34,923 bases of DNA, taken from NCBI GenBank assembly GCA_003220265.1, contig QHRW01000027.1, forward strand, positions 1 to 34,923, read 5' to 3'. This stretch comes from Candidatus Rokuibacteriota bacterium. GTDB taxonomy: Bacteria; Methylomirabilota; Methylomirabilia; Rokubacteriales; CSP1-6. Below the pieces are notes generated by a model. The model saw only the letters and a list, made by a program, of their open reading frames with translations, did no database searches and was not told the origin of the DNA. A program made the position numbers and the translations under genes. Of this stretch, positions 15,471-22,691 are shown piece by piece (positions within the stretch are counted from its first letter, which is position 1; the number at the start of each line of letters is the position of its first letter).

Positions 15471-16388
15471 ATGCGACCGATCACGGTGATGGAGCCGTTC
15501 CACTCGCTCTTCTACGCGCCGCTCTACGTCGCGCTCGGTCTCGGCCACTTCCGCGCCGAGGGCCTCGACGTCACGACCGGCACGCCCGCGCAGAGCGGCG
15601 GCACGGTCACGGCGCTGCTGGAGGGGTCGGCCGAGATCTGCCTGGGCGGCATCATGCGCAGCCTCGACGTCGCCGACCGCGGCGGCGGCGTGCTCCCGCA
15701 CTTCATCGAGGTGAACAGCCGCAACGGCTTCTTCCTGCTGGGCCGCGAGCCGCGCCCGGCCTTCCGGTGGTCGGAGCTGGCCGGCAAGACCGTGCTCTCG
15801 TTCGCCGAGGCGCCCACGCCCTGGCAGTGCATGCTCACGGTCCTGCGCCGCGAGGGCGTCGACCCGGCGCGTGTGCGGATCGAGCGGCACCGGCCACTGG
15901 CGGAGAAGGTGGCGGCCTGGCGCGCCGGGCACGGCGATTTTCTGGAGACGGGTCAGCCGATCGTCGAGCAGCTCGTGGAAGAGGGCGCCGCGCACCTCGT
16001 CGTCTCGATGGGCGACGCGACGGGACCGCTACCGTTCTCCTCCTACATGACCACGCCGGCGCGCCTGCGCGACGAGCGCGAGCTGCTGCTGGCGTTCGCC
16101 CGTGCGGTCTTCCGGACGCAGGCGTGGATGGCCCAGGCGCCGGGGGCCGAGATCGCGCGGGTCGTCGCGCCGTGGTTCGCCGACATCCCCGAGCGCTTCC
16201 GCGTGGCGGCGGTCGAGCGCTACGCGCGGCAAGGCACGTGGGCGCGCGATCCGCTGTGCCGGCGCGAGGGGTACGAGTACCTGCAGCAGATCCTGCTCGA
16301 CGGCGGCTTCATCAAGAGCCGCCATCGTTACGAGGACCTGATCGACACCTCGATCGCGCAGCAGGTGATCACGGCTGCAGCGAGCTGA
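15471..16388 (+). CDS. NMT1/THI5-like ligand-binding protein without signal peptide
   Basis: The 305-aa protein has the type 2 periplasmic binding fold of the NMT1 family: HSLFYAPLYVALGLGHFRAE near the N-terminus, TALLEGSAEICLGG, LAGKTVLSFAEAPTPWQCML and ETGQPIVEQLVEEG. It starts directly at the first strand (MRPITVMEPFH) with no signal peptide, and no extended reading of the frame supplies one, so as it stands it would be cytoplasmic or carried by another route. No permease or ATPase is adjacent. The ATG has no Shine-Dalgarno but TATACT at 15457-15462, 8 nt before it, which suggests a leaderless message. Its 3' end overlaps the convergent MlaC gene by 20 bp. THI5-type pyrimidine synthesis is not supported because no Cys-rich motif was seen. 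Confidence 0.75.
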   Translation: MRPITVMEPFHSLFYAPLYVALGLGHFRAEGLDVTTGTPAQSGGTVTALLEGSAEICLGGIMRSLDVADRGGGVLPHFIEVNSRNGFFLLGREPRPAFRWSELAGKTVLSFAEAPTPWQCMLTVLRREGVDPARVRIERHRPLAEKVAAWRAGHGDFLETGQPIVEQLVEEGAAHLVVSMGDATGPLPFSSYMTTPARLRDERELLLAFARAVFRTQAWMAQAPGAEIARVVAPWFADIPERFRVAAVERYARQGTWARDPLCRREGYEYLQQILLDGGFIKSRHRYEDLIDTSIAQQVITAAAS

Positions 16389-16965
16389 CCTTCGCCTGCA
16401 GCTTCTCGATCAGATACGGGAAGCCGCCGTTCTGCATGAGGCGGGCGAACTGGGCGCGGTAATTGCCGAGCAGGCTGGCGCCGCCCACGCTGACGTCCAC
16501 CACGCGCCAGCGGCCGTCTGCGGCGCGCTGCATGACGTAGTCCATCGGTGTGCGCTCGCCGTCGCGGGCCACGATCGCCGCGCGGACGATGGCGCGATTG
16601 GTGTCGACGACGTCGTCGCCGACCACGATCCGCTGTCCGTCCAGGGAGTCCAGGCGCCGCAGATAGGCGCGATCCAGCAGGTCCACGAAGAGGCGAACGA
16701 ACGTCGCGCGCTCCTCGGTGGTGCGCTCGGCCCACGCGCGCCCCAGCGTCCGCCGGGCAGCCTCCTCGAAGTCGAACGTCTCGTCCACGACGGCCCGCAC
16801 CTGGCGCTGGCGCTCGGCGGGCTCGCAGTCGCGATCGGTGAGGATGCTGACGACCCGATCGGCCTGGCGCTGCAGCTCGACGGCCGCATCGCCGGCCCTG
16901 GCGGGCGTGGCGAGGAACGCCGGGATGACGAGGGTGACCACGGCGAGGACATGGCTCAAACGCAT
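16369..16965 (-). CDS. mlaC: MlaC/Ttg2D family phospholipid-binding ABC transport protein
   Basis: The 198-aa protein has a signal peptide (MRLSHVLAVVTLVIPAFLAT, cleavage near ARA-G at 24/25) followed by the MlaC domain: DETFDFEEAARRTLGRAWAERTTEERATFVRLFVDLL, then a strand-rich half with VVDVSVGGASLLGNYRAQFARLM near the end. MlaC proteins carry phospholipids across the periplasm between outer- and inner-membrane Mla complexes, so the organism probably has an outer membrane. No mlaA, B, D, E or F gene is adjacent. The ATG at 16965 follows GGAGG. The last 20 bp overlap the convergent NMT1-like gene. Confidence 0.82.
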   Translation of the reverse strand: MRLSHVLAVVTLVIPAFLATPARAGDAAVELQRQADRVVSILTDRDCEPAERQRQVRAVVDETFDFEEAARRTLGRAWAERTTEERATFVRLFVDLLDRAYLRRLDSLDGQRIVVGDDVVDTNRAIVRAAIVARDGERTPMDYVMQRAADGRWRVVDVSVGGASLLGNYRAQFARLMQNGGFPYLIEKLQAKVSSLQP

Positions 16966-17160
16966 GGGATCGGCCTCCGCGGTCAGTCAGGTGCAAGGAG
17001 GGTGCCCAGCCGGATTCCGCGCCTTTTCGCCTCCGGCAGGGTAAGCACTTCCCGAGAATCACCACTTCGGACTGCTTGGCGCTGGCAGTCCCGTGCACGT
17101 CGCGATATACGTAGTTCTACGCAGGCCGCCATGTCCGGTCCCATCCCTCCCGGCCCGTAG

Positions 17161-17541
17161 ATGCATCCGGATTCCGTCCCCCTGGCCGGCCTTCGCGTGC
17201 TGGTCGTCGAGGACCACGCCGATACCCGGGAGATCGTCGAGCTGATCCTCGCCGCCGCCGGCGCCACCGTGACGACGGCGGCGTCCGCGGAAGAGGCGCT
17301 GGTCGCTCTCGGCGGCGCCGACGTGGTCGTCACCGACTACCGGCTGAGCGGCGAGAGCGGCATGTGGCTGCTCGCGCGCATCCGCGAGCGCCCCGCGCCG
17401 ATTCCCGTGCTGCTCATGACGGGCCTGGCCGACATCAACGCGCGCGAGCTGGAGACGGCCGGCTTCGCTCGCATCCTCAAGAAGCCCGTCGATCCGTTTC
17501 GGCTGTGCGACGAGGTGCGCGCCGTCGTCCGCGGGCGGTAG
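17161..17541 (+). CDS. Stand-alone response regulator receiver domain
   Basis: The 126-aa protein is a single CheY-like receiver: acidic pocket Glu17-Asp18 (LVVEDHAD), phospho-acceptor Asp59 in VVVTDYRLSG, conserved Thr87 in LLMTGLAD, and Lys107-Lys108-Pro109 in ILKKPVD. There is no output domain and no kinase next to it, so it must relay to a partner encoded elsewhere. The ATG at 17161 directly follows a TAG and has no obvious Shine-Dalgarno. It converges on the PhnB-like VOC gene with 8 bp between stops. The 195 bp upstream of it hold no other gene that I can see. Confidence 0.88.
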   Translation: MHPDSVPLAGLRVLVVEDHADTREIVELILAAAGATVTTAASAEEALVALGGADVVVTDYRLSGESGMWLLARIRERPAPIPVLLMTGLADINARELETAGFARILKKPVDPFRLCDEVRAVVRGR

Positions 17542-17549
17542 GGGGAAGG

Positions 17550-18032
17550 TCAGGCGCGCTCCAGGGCCGCGAGGTCGAGCTTCTTCATGGTCAGCAGCGC
17601 CGCCATGACCCGTTTCGCTTTCGCGGCGTCCCCCTGCAGCAGCCGGTTGAGCGCGCGCGGAACGACCTGCCAGGAGACGCCGAAGCGGTCCTTGAGCCAG
17701 CCGCACTGCCCGGGCTGGCCGCCGGCGGAGAGCCGATCCCAGAAGTCGTCGATCTCGGCCTGCGTGTCACAGTTCACGACGAAGGAGACCGCCTCGGTGA
17801 AGTGGAAGACCGGCCCGCCGTTGAGCGCGACGAACTCCTGCCCGTCGAGCTCGAAGGCCACGGTCATGACGGTTCCGGCCGGCCGGCCGGCGGCCCGCGC
17901 CGTCGCCTCGTCGTAGCGGGCGGTGCTCTGGATCCTCGAGTTCGCGAAGATCGACACGTAGAACTTCACCGCCTCTTCGGCGCGGTCGTCGAACCACAGG
18001 AACGGAGTGACTCGCTGTGTCAGCGTCGGCAT
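17550..18032 (-). CDS. PhnB-like VOC family protein (3-demethylubiquinone methyltransferase-like fold)
   Basis: The 160-aa protein matches the PhnB/YjdN-like VOC subgroup: QRVTPFLWFDDRAEEAVKFY, SIFANSRI, GTVMTVAFELDGQEFVALNGG, VSFVVNCDTQAEIDDFWDRL, GWLKDRFGVSWQVVP, and the family end MKKLDLAALERA. Despite the historical methyltransferase name, no AdoMet motif is present and the activity is unknown. Start ATG at 18032 with GGGAGGG. An ECF42-type promoter (18075-18102) lies 42 bp upstream, which puts it in the proposed regulon although it is 2.1 kb beyond the sigma gene with unrelated genes between. Confidence 0.88.
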   Translation of the reverse strand: MPTLTQRVTPFLWFDDRAEEAVKFYVSIFANSRIQSTARYDEATARAAGRPAGTVMTVAFELDGQEFVALNGGPVFHFTEAVSFVVNCDTQAEIDDFWDRLSAGGQPGQCGWLKDRFGVSWQVVPRALNRLLQGDAAKAKRVMAALLTMKKLDLAALERA

Positions 18033-18074
18033 CGTGGGCCCTCCCCTCTCGGTCTGTGTTCATCTCCACGAGCA

Positions 18075-18102
18075 GGTCGAACGCGGATCCGATGGATCGA
18101 CA
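18075..18102 (-). promoter_or_regulatory. ECF42-type promoter P4 (PhnB-like VOC gene)
   Basis: Minus strand TGTCGA (18102-18097), 17-bp spacer, CGACC (18079-18075), 42 bp before the VOC ATG. As in P1-P3, a T follows the -35 box. As in P2 and P3, the -10 box continues CGACCTG; in P1 it reads CGACCAG. Confidence 0.72.
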
Positions 18103-18214
18103 GGCGCCTGCAAGTGGGTCGCCGCCGACTCGCGCGGCGGCTCGGACCGTGTGGTAGGCTGCGCGCAACGAAGACAGGACGCCGAGTGTCGCACCGATCG
18201 TGGGAGGAGCCCCA

Positions 18215-19684
18215 ATGAGCGCTCACGGCCATCCATCGCCCACCCAGATCCGCTCGAGTCTCGATCACCCCGTCATCGACGGCGACGGCCACTGGGTCGA
18301 GTTCGACCCGGTCTTCGCCGAGCGCATGCGGAAAGTCGGCGGCGACCTCGCGGCCGACGGATTCCTCGCCGCCCTGAAGACGACCCAGGACGCGCTCGGC
18401 ATGTCGCTCGCCGAGCGACGGCGCCGGCGCATCGCGCAGCCGGCGTTCTGGAGCCGCCAGGCGGAGAACACGCTCGACCGCGCCACCGCCATGATGCCGC
18501 GGCTGCTCTACGAGCGCCTGCCGGAGCTCGGCACCGATTTCGCGATCATCTATCCGACGGCGGGCTTGCGGCTGCCGCGCATCCACGACGACGCCACGCG
18601 GCGCGCGGTGATTCGCGCGCACAACGTGGTGACGGCGGACGCTTTCCGGAACCTGGGCGACCGCCTGACGCCCGCCGCGATCATCCCGATGCACACGCCC
18701 GAGGAGGCCATCGCCGAGCTCGAGTACGTCACGCGCGAGCTGGGGGCCAAGGTGGGGATGTTCGGCAGCGGCATGTCCCGGCGCCTCTCGACGGCGACGC
18801 AGTCGGATCCCGATGCGACGCGGATCGCCGTCTGGTACGACGTGCTCGCCCTCGACAGCGACCACGACTACGACCCGGTGTGGGCCAAGTGCGCCGAGCT
18901 CGGCATCGCGCCGACCTTCCACAGCGCCGGCAGCAACCAGGGCCTGCGCCTGTCGCCCTCGAACTTCGTGTACAACCACATCGGTCACTTCGCCGCCGCC
19001 GGCCACGCCGTCTGCAAGGCGGTCTTCCTGGGCGGCGTGACGCGCCGCTTCCCCGAGCTTCGCTTCGCGTTCCTCGAGGGCGGCGTGGGCTGGGCCTCCC
19101 AGCTCTTCGGCGACCTCCTCGAGCACTGGGAGCGCCGCAGCGCCAGGGCTCTGGAGCGCATGGACCCGCGCAAGCTCGACCGCGCGCTGCTGATGAGCCT
19201 GGCCGAGAAGTACGGGGACGCCGACACGGTGGCCGCGCTGGAGGCCCGCGACGGCTGGCCCGATCACGATGTGAGCCTGACCGGCGGCGTGGCCGACCTC
19301 GACGACTTCTCGGCGTGCAAGATCACCCGCAAGCAGGACTGGATCGACCTCTACGTCACGCCCTTCTACTTCGGCTGCGAGGCCGACGATCGGATGAACG
19401 CGACGGCCTTCAGCCCGCACAACCCGTTCGGCGCCAAGCTGAACGCGCTGTACAGCTCGGACATCGGCCACTTCGACGTGATCGACATGCGCGACCCGCT
19501 GGCCGAGGCGCACGAGCTGGTCGAGGACGGCGTGATCAGCGCCGACAACTTCCGCGACTTCACGTTCGCCAACGCCGTCCACCTGTGGGGCACGCAGAAC
19601 CCGCTCTTCTTCGAGGGCACCGCGGTCGCCAAGGCCGCCGCCGAGGAGCTGACGCGACCGCCGGTCCGCCCGACGCCGCGCTGA
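18215..19684 (+). CDS. Amidohydrolase family 2 metal-dependent hydrolase
   Basis: The 489-aa protein belongs to the amidohydrolase-2 (ACMSD-like TIM barrel) family: N-terminal metal motif region VIDGDGHWVEF (Asp24-Gly-His26), LGTDFAIIYPTAGL, VVTADAFRNLGDRLTPAAIIPM, the barrel His segment GIAPTFHSAG, and RFPELRFAFLEGGVGW. Members decarboxylate or hydrolyse aromatic and heterocyclic acids; the substrate is not readable. The usual second His of DxHxH is replaced (DGHW), as in many large members of this group. The ATG at 18215 follows GGGAGGAG; a frame start 15 nt upstream falls inside that site. It is transcribed away from the VOC gene and followed by a strong hairpin before the LigD-type gene. 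Confidence 0.85.
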   Translation: MSAHGHPSPTQIRSSLDHPVIDGDGHWVEFDPVFAERMRKVGGDLAADGFLAALKTTQDALGMSLAERRRRRIAQPAFWSRQAENTLDRATAMMPRLLYERLPELGTDFAIIYPTAGLRLPRIHDDATRRAVIRAHNVVTADAFRNLGDRLTPAAIIPMHTPEEAIAELEYVTRELGAKVGMFGSGMSRRLSTATQSDPDATRIAVWYDVLALDSDHDYDPVWAKCAELGIAPTFHSAGSNQGLRLSPSNFVYNHIGHFAAAGHAVCKAVFLGGVTRRFPELRFAFLEGGVGWASQLFGDLLEHWERRSARALERMDPRKLDRALLMSLAEKYGDADTVAALEARDGWPDHDVSLTGGVADLDDFSACKITRKQDWIDLYVTPFYFGCEADDRMNATAFSPHNPFGAKLNALYSSDIGHFDVIDMRDPLAEAHELVEDGVISADNFRDFTFANAVHLWGTQNPLFFEGTAVAKAAAEELTRPPVRPTPR

Positions 19685-19690
19685 ACCCGG

Positions 19691-19722
19691 CTCGCGAGGC
19701 GGCCGCCGCGCCGCCTCGCGAG
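19691..19722 (+). terminator. Perfect 13-bp stem hairpin after the amidohydrolase
   Basis: CTCGCGAGGCGGC (19691-19703) pairs perfectly with GCCGCCTCGCGAG (19710-19722) around a 6-nt loop, 6 bp past the stop. It lacks a T-run, so it would act as an RNA-stabilising hairpin or a T-less terminator separating the amidohydrolase from the LigD-type gene. Confidence 0.55.
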
Positions 19723-19749
19723 TCGTCGGCCGTGGGTAAGTGAATCTCC

Positions 19750-21036
19750 ATGGGCAAGGTGGGGTCGAGCGTCCTCGAGGTCGCCGGTCGCGAAGTGGTC
19801 ATCACCAACCCCGACAAGACGTTCTTTCCCCAAGCCGGCTACACCAAGCTCGACCTCGCGCGATACTACGCGGCCGTCGCCGAGGGCGCCCTGCGCGGCA
19901 TCGCCGGGCGGCCGATCGTGCTGAAGCGCTACGTGGATGGCGCCGAGGGGGAGCCCTTCTTCCAGAAGCGCGCGCCGGAGGCGCGGCCGGACTGGGTCGA
20001 GACGGTGGAGCTGCGGTTCCCGTCCGGCCGCACGGCGCGCGAGATCGTCGTCCGCGATGCCGCGCAGCTGCTGTGGATCGTGAACCTGGGGTGCATCGAC
20101 CTGAATCCCCACCCCGTGCGCGCCGACGACCTCGAGCATCCCGACGAGCTGCGCGTCGACCTCGACCCGGGTCCGGGCGTGAGCTGGGACGACGTACGCC
20201 GCGTGACGCTGCTGGTGCACGCCGTCCTCGGCGAGCACGGGCTCACCGGCTGGCCCAAGACTTCGGGCTCGCGCGGCATGCACGTCAACGTCCGTATCGA
20301 GCGCCGCTGGAGCTTCGAGGCGGTGCGGCGCGCAGCGCTGGCGCTCGCGCGCGAGGTGGAGCGGCGCGCGCCCGAGCACGCGAGCAGCAAGTGGTGGAAG
20401 GAGGAGCGCCGCGGCGTCTTCCTCGACTACAACCAGAACGCCAAGGACCGCACGGTGGCCTCCGCCTGGTCGGTGCGGCCCACCCCCGATGCACGCGTCT
20501 CCATGCCGCTCGACTGGGACGAGGTGGCGGGCTGCGATCCGGCGGCGTTCACGCTGGTGACCGCGCCCGCGCGATTCGCGGAGCGCGGCGACGTGTCGGC
20601 CGGCATCGACGCCGCGGCGGGCTCGCTCGACTCGCTGCTCGAACTGTCCGCGGCGCAGGAGGCCGCGGGGCTTCCCGACGCGCCGTGGCCGCCGCACTAC
20701 AAGAAACAGCGGGGCGAAGGTCCGCGCGTCGCGCCGTCACGACGCCAGGCCTCCGGCGGCGACCACGAGCGCCGCCGCCGGTCCGCGCAGACGCTCGTCA
20801 CGGTGGCGAAAGCGGCGTACAAGGCGGAGGCGCTCGCCGGCCTCGAACGCTGGAAGGCCCGGCATCCCGAGGCCGCCGGCCGCTTGCAGGTGGACGACGT
20901 CCTCGTCGACTCGATGCGCGGGCGCTCGAGCACCTGGACCCGCGTCCGGGTCAATCTGCGCCACGTTCCCGAGGCCCAGCGCCCTCCCGCCGAGGCTCCC
21001 GACCCCGACTACGATCCCTGGCGCGGCCGCGGCTAG
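19750..21036 (+). CDS. LigD-type primase-polymerase domain protein (NHEJ polymerase)
   Basis: The 428-aa protein matches the archaeo-eukaryotic primase-like polymerase domain of bacterial LigD. Seen: NPDKTFFPQAGYTKLDLARYY at the start, catalytic Asp137 and Asp139 in LRVDLDP, the SGSRGMHVNV loop (172-180) with His178, and the third acidic residue Asp226 in VFLDYNQN, followed by SVRPTPDARVSMPL. A C-terminal region (about 310-428) rich in Arg and Pro follows. There is no ligase or nuclease domain in this polypeptide; an ATP-dependent ligase gene lies at 25642-26736. The family fills gaps and adds nucleotides during Ku-dependent end joining. No Ku gene is in the window. The ATG at 19750 was chosen for its match to the family N-terminus. 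Confidence 0.88.
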   Translation: MGKVGSSVLEVAGREVVITNPDKTFFPQAGYTKLDLARYYAAVAEGALRGIAGRPIVLKRYVDGAEGEPFFQKRAPEARPDWVETVELRFPSGRTAREIVVRDAAQLLWIVNLGCIDLNPHPVRADDLEHPDELRVDLDPGPGVSWDDVRRVTLLVHAVLGEHGLTGWPKTSGSRGMHVNVRIERRWSFEAVRRAALALAREVERRAPEHASSKWWKEERRGVFLDYNQNAKDRTVASAWSVRPTPDARVSMPLDWDEVAGCDPAAFTLVTAPARFAERGDVSAGIDAAAGSLDSLLELSAAQEAAGLPDAPWPPHYKKQRGEGPRVAPSRRQASGGDHERRRRSAQTLVTVAKAAYKAEALAGLERWKARHPEAAGRLQVDDVLVDSMRGRSSTWTRVRVNLRHVPEAQRPPAEAPDPDYDPWRGRG

Positions 21037-21053
21037 CCGCCGGCCACTCGGCC

Positions 21054-21074
21054 TCGCCGCAAGAAAAGCGGCGA
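21054..21074 (+). terminator. Hairpin after the LigD-type gene
   Basis: TCGCCGC (21054-21060) and GCGGCGA (21068-21074) form a perfect 7-bp stem around AAGAAAA, followed by CAATTT. It lies 18 bp past the stop and is a reasonable rho-independent-like terminator. Confidence 0.5.
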
Positions 21075-21211
21075 CAATTTGGCCGGACCCCTGCCATTCC
21101 CGCCCAGTTTCTGGCCGGGCCTGGTCGGAAATTTGCGCCTTCGATCGCCACAGCGTCGGGATTTCCCTGATATTTGGCGGTCCTGCGTGACTGTGGCCAT
21201 CGCAGTAACCT

Positions 21212-21227
21212 TGGCACGGTGGTCGCA
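21212..21227 (+). promoter_or_regulatory. Possible sigma-54 promoter of the cytochrome/chemoreceptor operon
   Basis: TGGCACG-GTGG-TCGCA reads as a -24/-12 element with the required GG-N10-GC spacing; the -12 box is TCGC instead of TTGC. It ends 52 bp before the peroxidase ATG. No sigma-54 activator gene is in the window, so this is a motif-only call. Confidence 0.35.
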
Positions 21228-21279
21228 CTGAGCCCCCCCGAATTCTCAATCACGCTTCACTCGAAAAGGAGAGGGGCAT

Positions 21280-22326
21280 ATGGTGCAGCGAAAGATCCTG
21301 ATCAAGAGCGCCGTGATGCTCGTGGCCACCGCGCTGTTGATTCCCGCCGTGAGCTGGGGCCAGCAGGCGCCGGCAACGGCGACGCCCTCCTTGTCGACGC
21401 TCAAAGCCAAGTACAAGCGGCCCTCCGACATCCCGTTCCCGAAGAACAACGCCTATACGCCGGCCCGCGAGCTGCTGGGCCGCACGCTCTTCTTCGATCC
21501 GCGTCTGTCGGGGTCCAATTTCATGTCGTGCGCGACGTGCCACAACCCCTCGCTCGGCTGGTCGGACGGACTGCAGCGTGGGCTGGGGCACGAGATGAAG
21601 CAGCTCGGACGGAGGACGCCCACGATCCTGAACCTGGCCTGGGCCGAGCTGCTCTTCTGGGACGGTCGCGCGGCCAACCTCGAAGAGCAGGCGGCGGGGC
21701 CGATGCAGAGCCCGGCCGAGATGAACGGGACGATGAACGAGATCGTGGACAAGATCCAGCGCCTGCCCGGCTACCGGAAGATGTTCGACGCCGCCTATCC
21801 GGGTGAGGGCGTCACGCCCGCCACGATCACCAAGGCCATCGCGACCTTCGAGCGCACCGTCGTCTCCAGCGTGGCGCCGTTCGACTACTGGATCGCCGGT
21901 CACGAGGACGCCATCTCGGAGAGCGCCAAGCGCGGGTTCGCCGTCTTCAACGGCAAGGGCAACTGTGCCGTCTGCCACGCCGGCTGGACGTTCACCGACG
22001 GTGGCTTCCACGACGTCGGCCTGCCCTCGACGGACATCGGCCGCGGCAAGCTCACGCCGGCCGTCGCCACCATGAAGCACGCGTTCAAGACGCCGACGCT
22101 GCGGAACATCGAGCAGCGCGCGCCCTACATGCACGACGGCTCCGTCACCACGCTCCAGCAGGTCGTGAACTTCTATGACGAGGGCGGCGCCGTTCGGCCC
22201 AGCAAGTCGAAGAACATCAAACCGCTGACCCTGAGCGCGGCGGACAAGGCCGACCTGGTGGCCTTCCTGCAGACGCTCACCAGCAGCGACCCGCTGCCCG
22301 CGATCCCGGTCTTGCCGCGCCAGTAG
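21280..22326 (+). CDS. MauG/CcpA-type diheme cytochrome c peroxidase family protein
   Basis: The 348-aa exported protein has a signal peptide (MVQRKILIKSAVMLVATALL, cleavage near SWG-Q at 27/28) and two c-type heme sites, CATCH at 84-88 and CAVCH at 229-233. It shows the family blocks LLGRTLFFDPRLSGSNFMSCATCH, RRTPTILNLAW, FWDGRAANLEEQA and TPTLRNIEQRAPYMHDG. Length fits bacterial diheme peroxidases (about 320-350 aa). It reduces hydrogen peroxide or oxidises another protein in the periplasm; no mauA/B methylamine dehydrogenase genes are near, so a true MauG role is unsupported. The ATG at 21280 follows AAGGAGAGG. It is the first gene of a four-gene unit with cupredoxin, cytochrome c and chemoreceptor. 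Confidence 0.88.
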   Translation: MVQRKILIKSAVMLVATALLIPAVSWGQQAPATATPSLSTLKAKYKRPSDIPFPKNNAYTPARELLGRTLFFDPRLSGSNFMSCATCHNPSLGWSDGLQRGLGHEMKQLGRRTPTILNLAWAELLFWDGRAANLEEQAAGPMQSPAEMNGTMNEIVDKIQRLPGYRKMFDAAYPGEGVTPATITKAIATFERTVVSSVAPFDYWIAGHEDAISESAKRGFAVFNGKGNCAVCHAGWTFTDGGFHDVGLPSTDIGRGKLTPAVATMKHAFKTPTLRNIEQRAPYMHDGSVTTLQQVVNFYDEGGAVRPSKSKNIKPLTLSAADKADLVAFLQTLTSSDPLPAIPVLPRQ

Positions 22327-22348
22327 CCGGGTCAAGGACAAGATCACC

Positions 22349-22675
22349 ATGAGACTCACGACAGCCATGCTCGTGACCTGCGCGCTGATCGCCGCCGCTC
22401 ACGCGGCGCTGGCGGATGACGTGCGCGTCGTGCAACGGGACAAGCGCTTCTCGGCCACGAAAGTCACCGTCAAGAGCGGCGACCTCGTGACGTTCGTGAA
22501 CAACGACGAAGCGATGCACAACGTCTACTCGTTCACCCAGGGTTTCAGCTTCGACCTCGGGGGACAGGAGCCGGGCGAGGAGACGACGGTGCGGTTGTCC
22601 CGGCCGGGGGTCGTCGACATCCGGTGTGCGATCCACCCCAAGATGAAGCTGCAGATCACAGTCGAGCCTCGCTAG
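22349..22675 (+). CDS. Periplasmic cupredoxin (plastocyanin/amicyanin-like)
   Basis: The 108-aa protein has a signal peptide (MRLTTAMLVTCALIAAAHAA, cleavage near ALA-D at 22/23) and one type I copper site with ligands His57 (EAMHNVYS), Cys93, His96 and Met99 (RCAIHPKM). The short Cys-x2-His-x2-Met spacing is that of plastocyanin and amicyanin-like proteins. It probably passes electrons between the neighbouring diheme peroxidase and diheme cytochrome c. It lies 22 bp after the peroxidase and 16 bp before the cytochrome, so the three are one transcript. Confidence 0.88.
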   Translation: MRLTTAMLVTCALIAAAHAALADDVRVVQRDKRFSATKVTVKSGDLVTFVNNDEAMHNVYSFTQGFSFDLGGQEPGEETTVRLSRPGVVDIRCAIHPKMKLQITVEPR

Positions 22676-22691
22676 GAGGATTCGCTCGTCT

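Noticed and set aside
17550..18032. 3-demethylubiquinone-9 3-methyltransferase
   Set aside because: The name is historical; the protein is a VOC-fold PhnB-like protein without an AdoMet-binding motif.
21280..22326. True MauG of a methylamine utilisation cluster
   Set aside because: No mauA, mauB, mauE or mauD genes are adjacent; the family also includes many diheme peroxidases of other roles.
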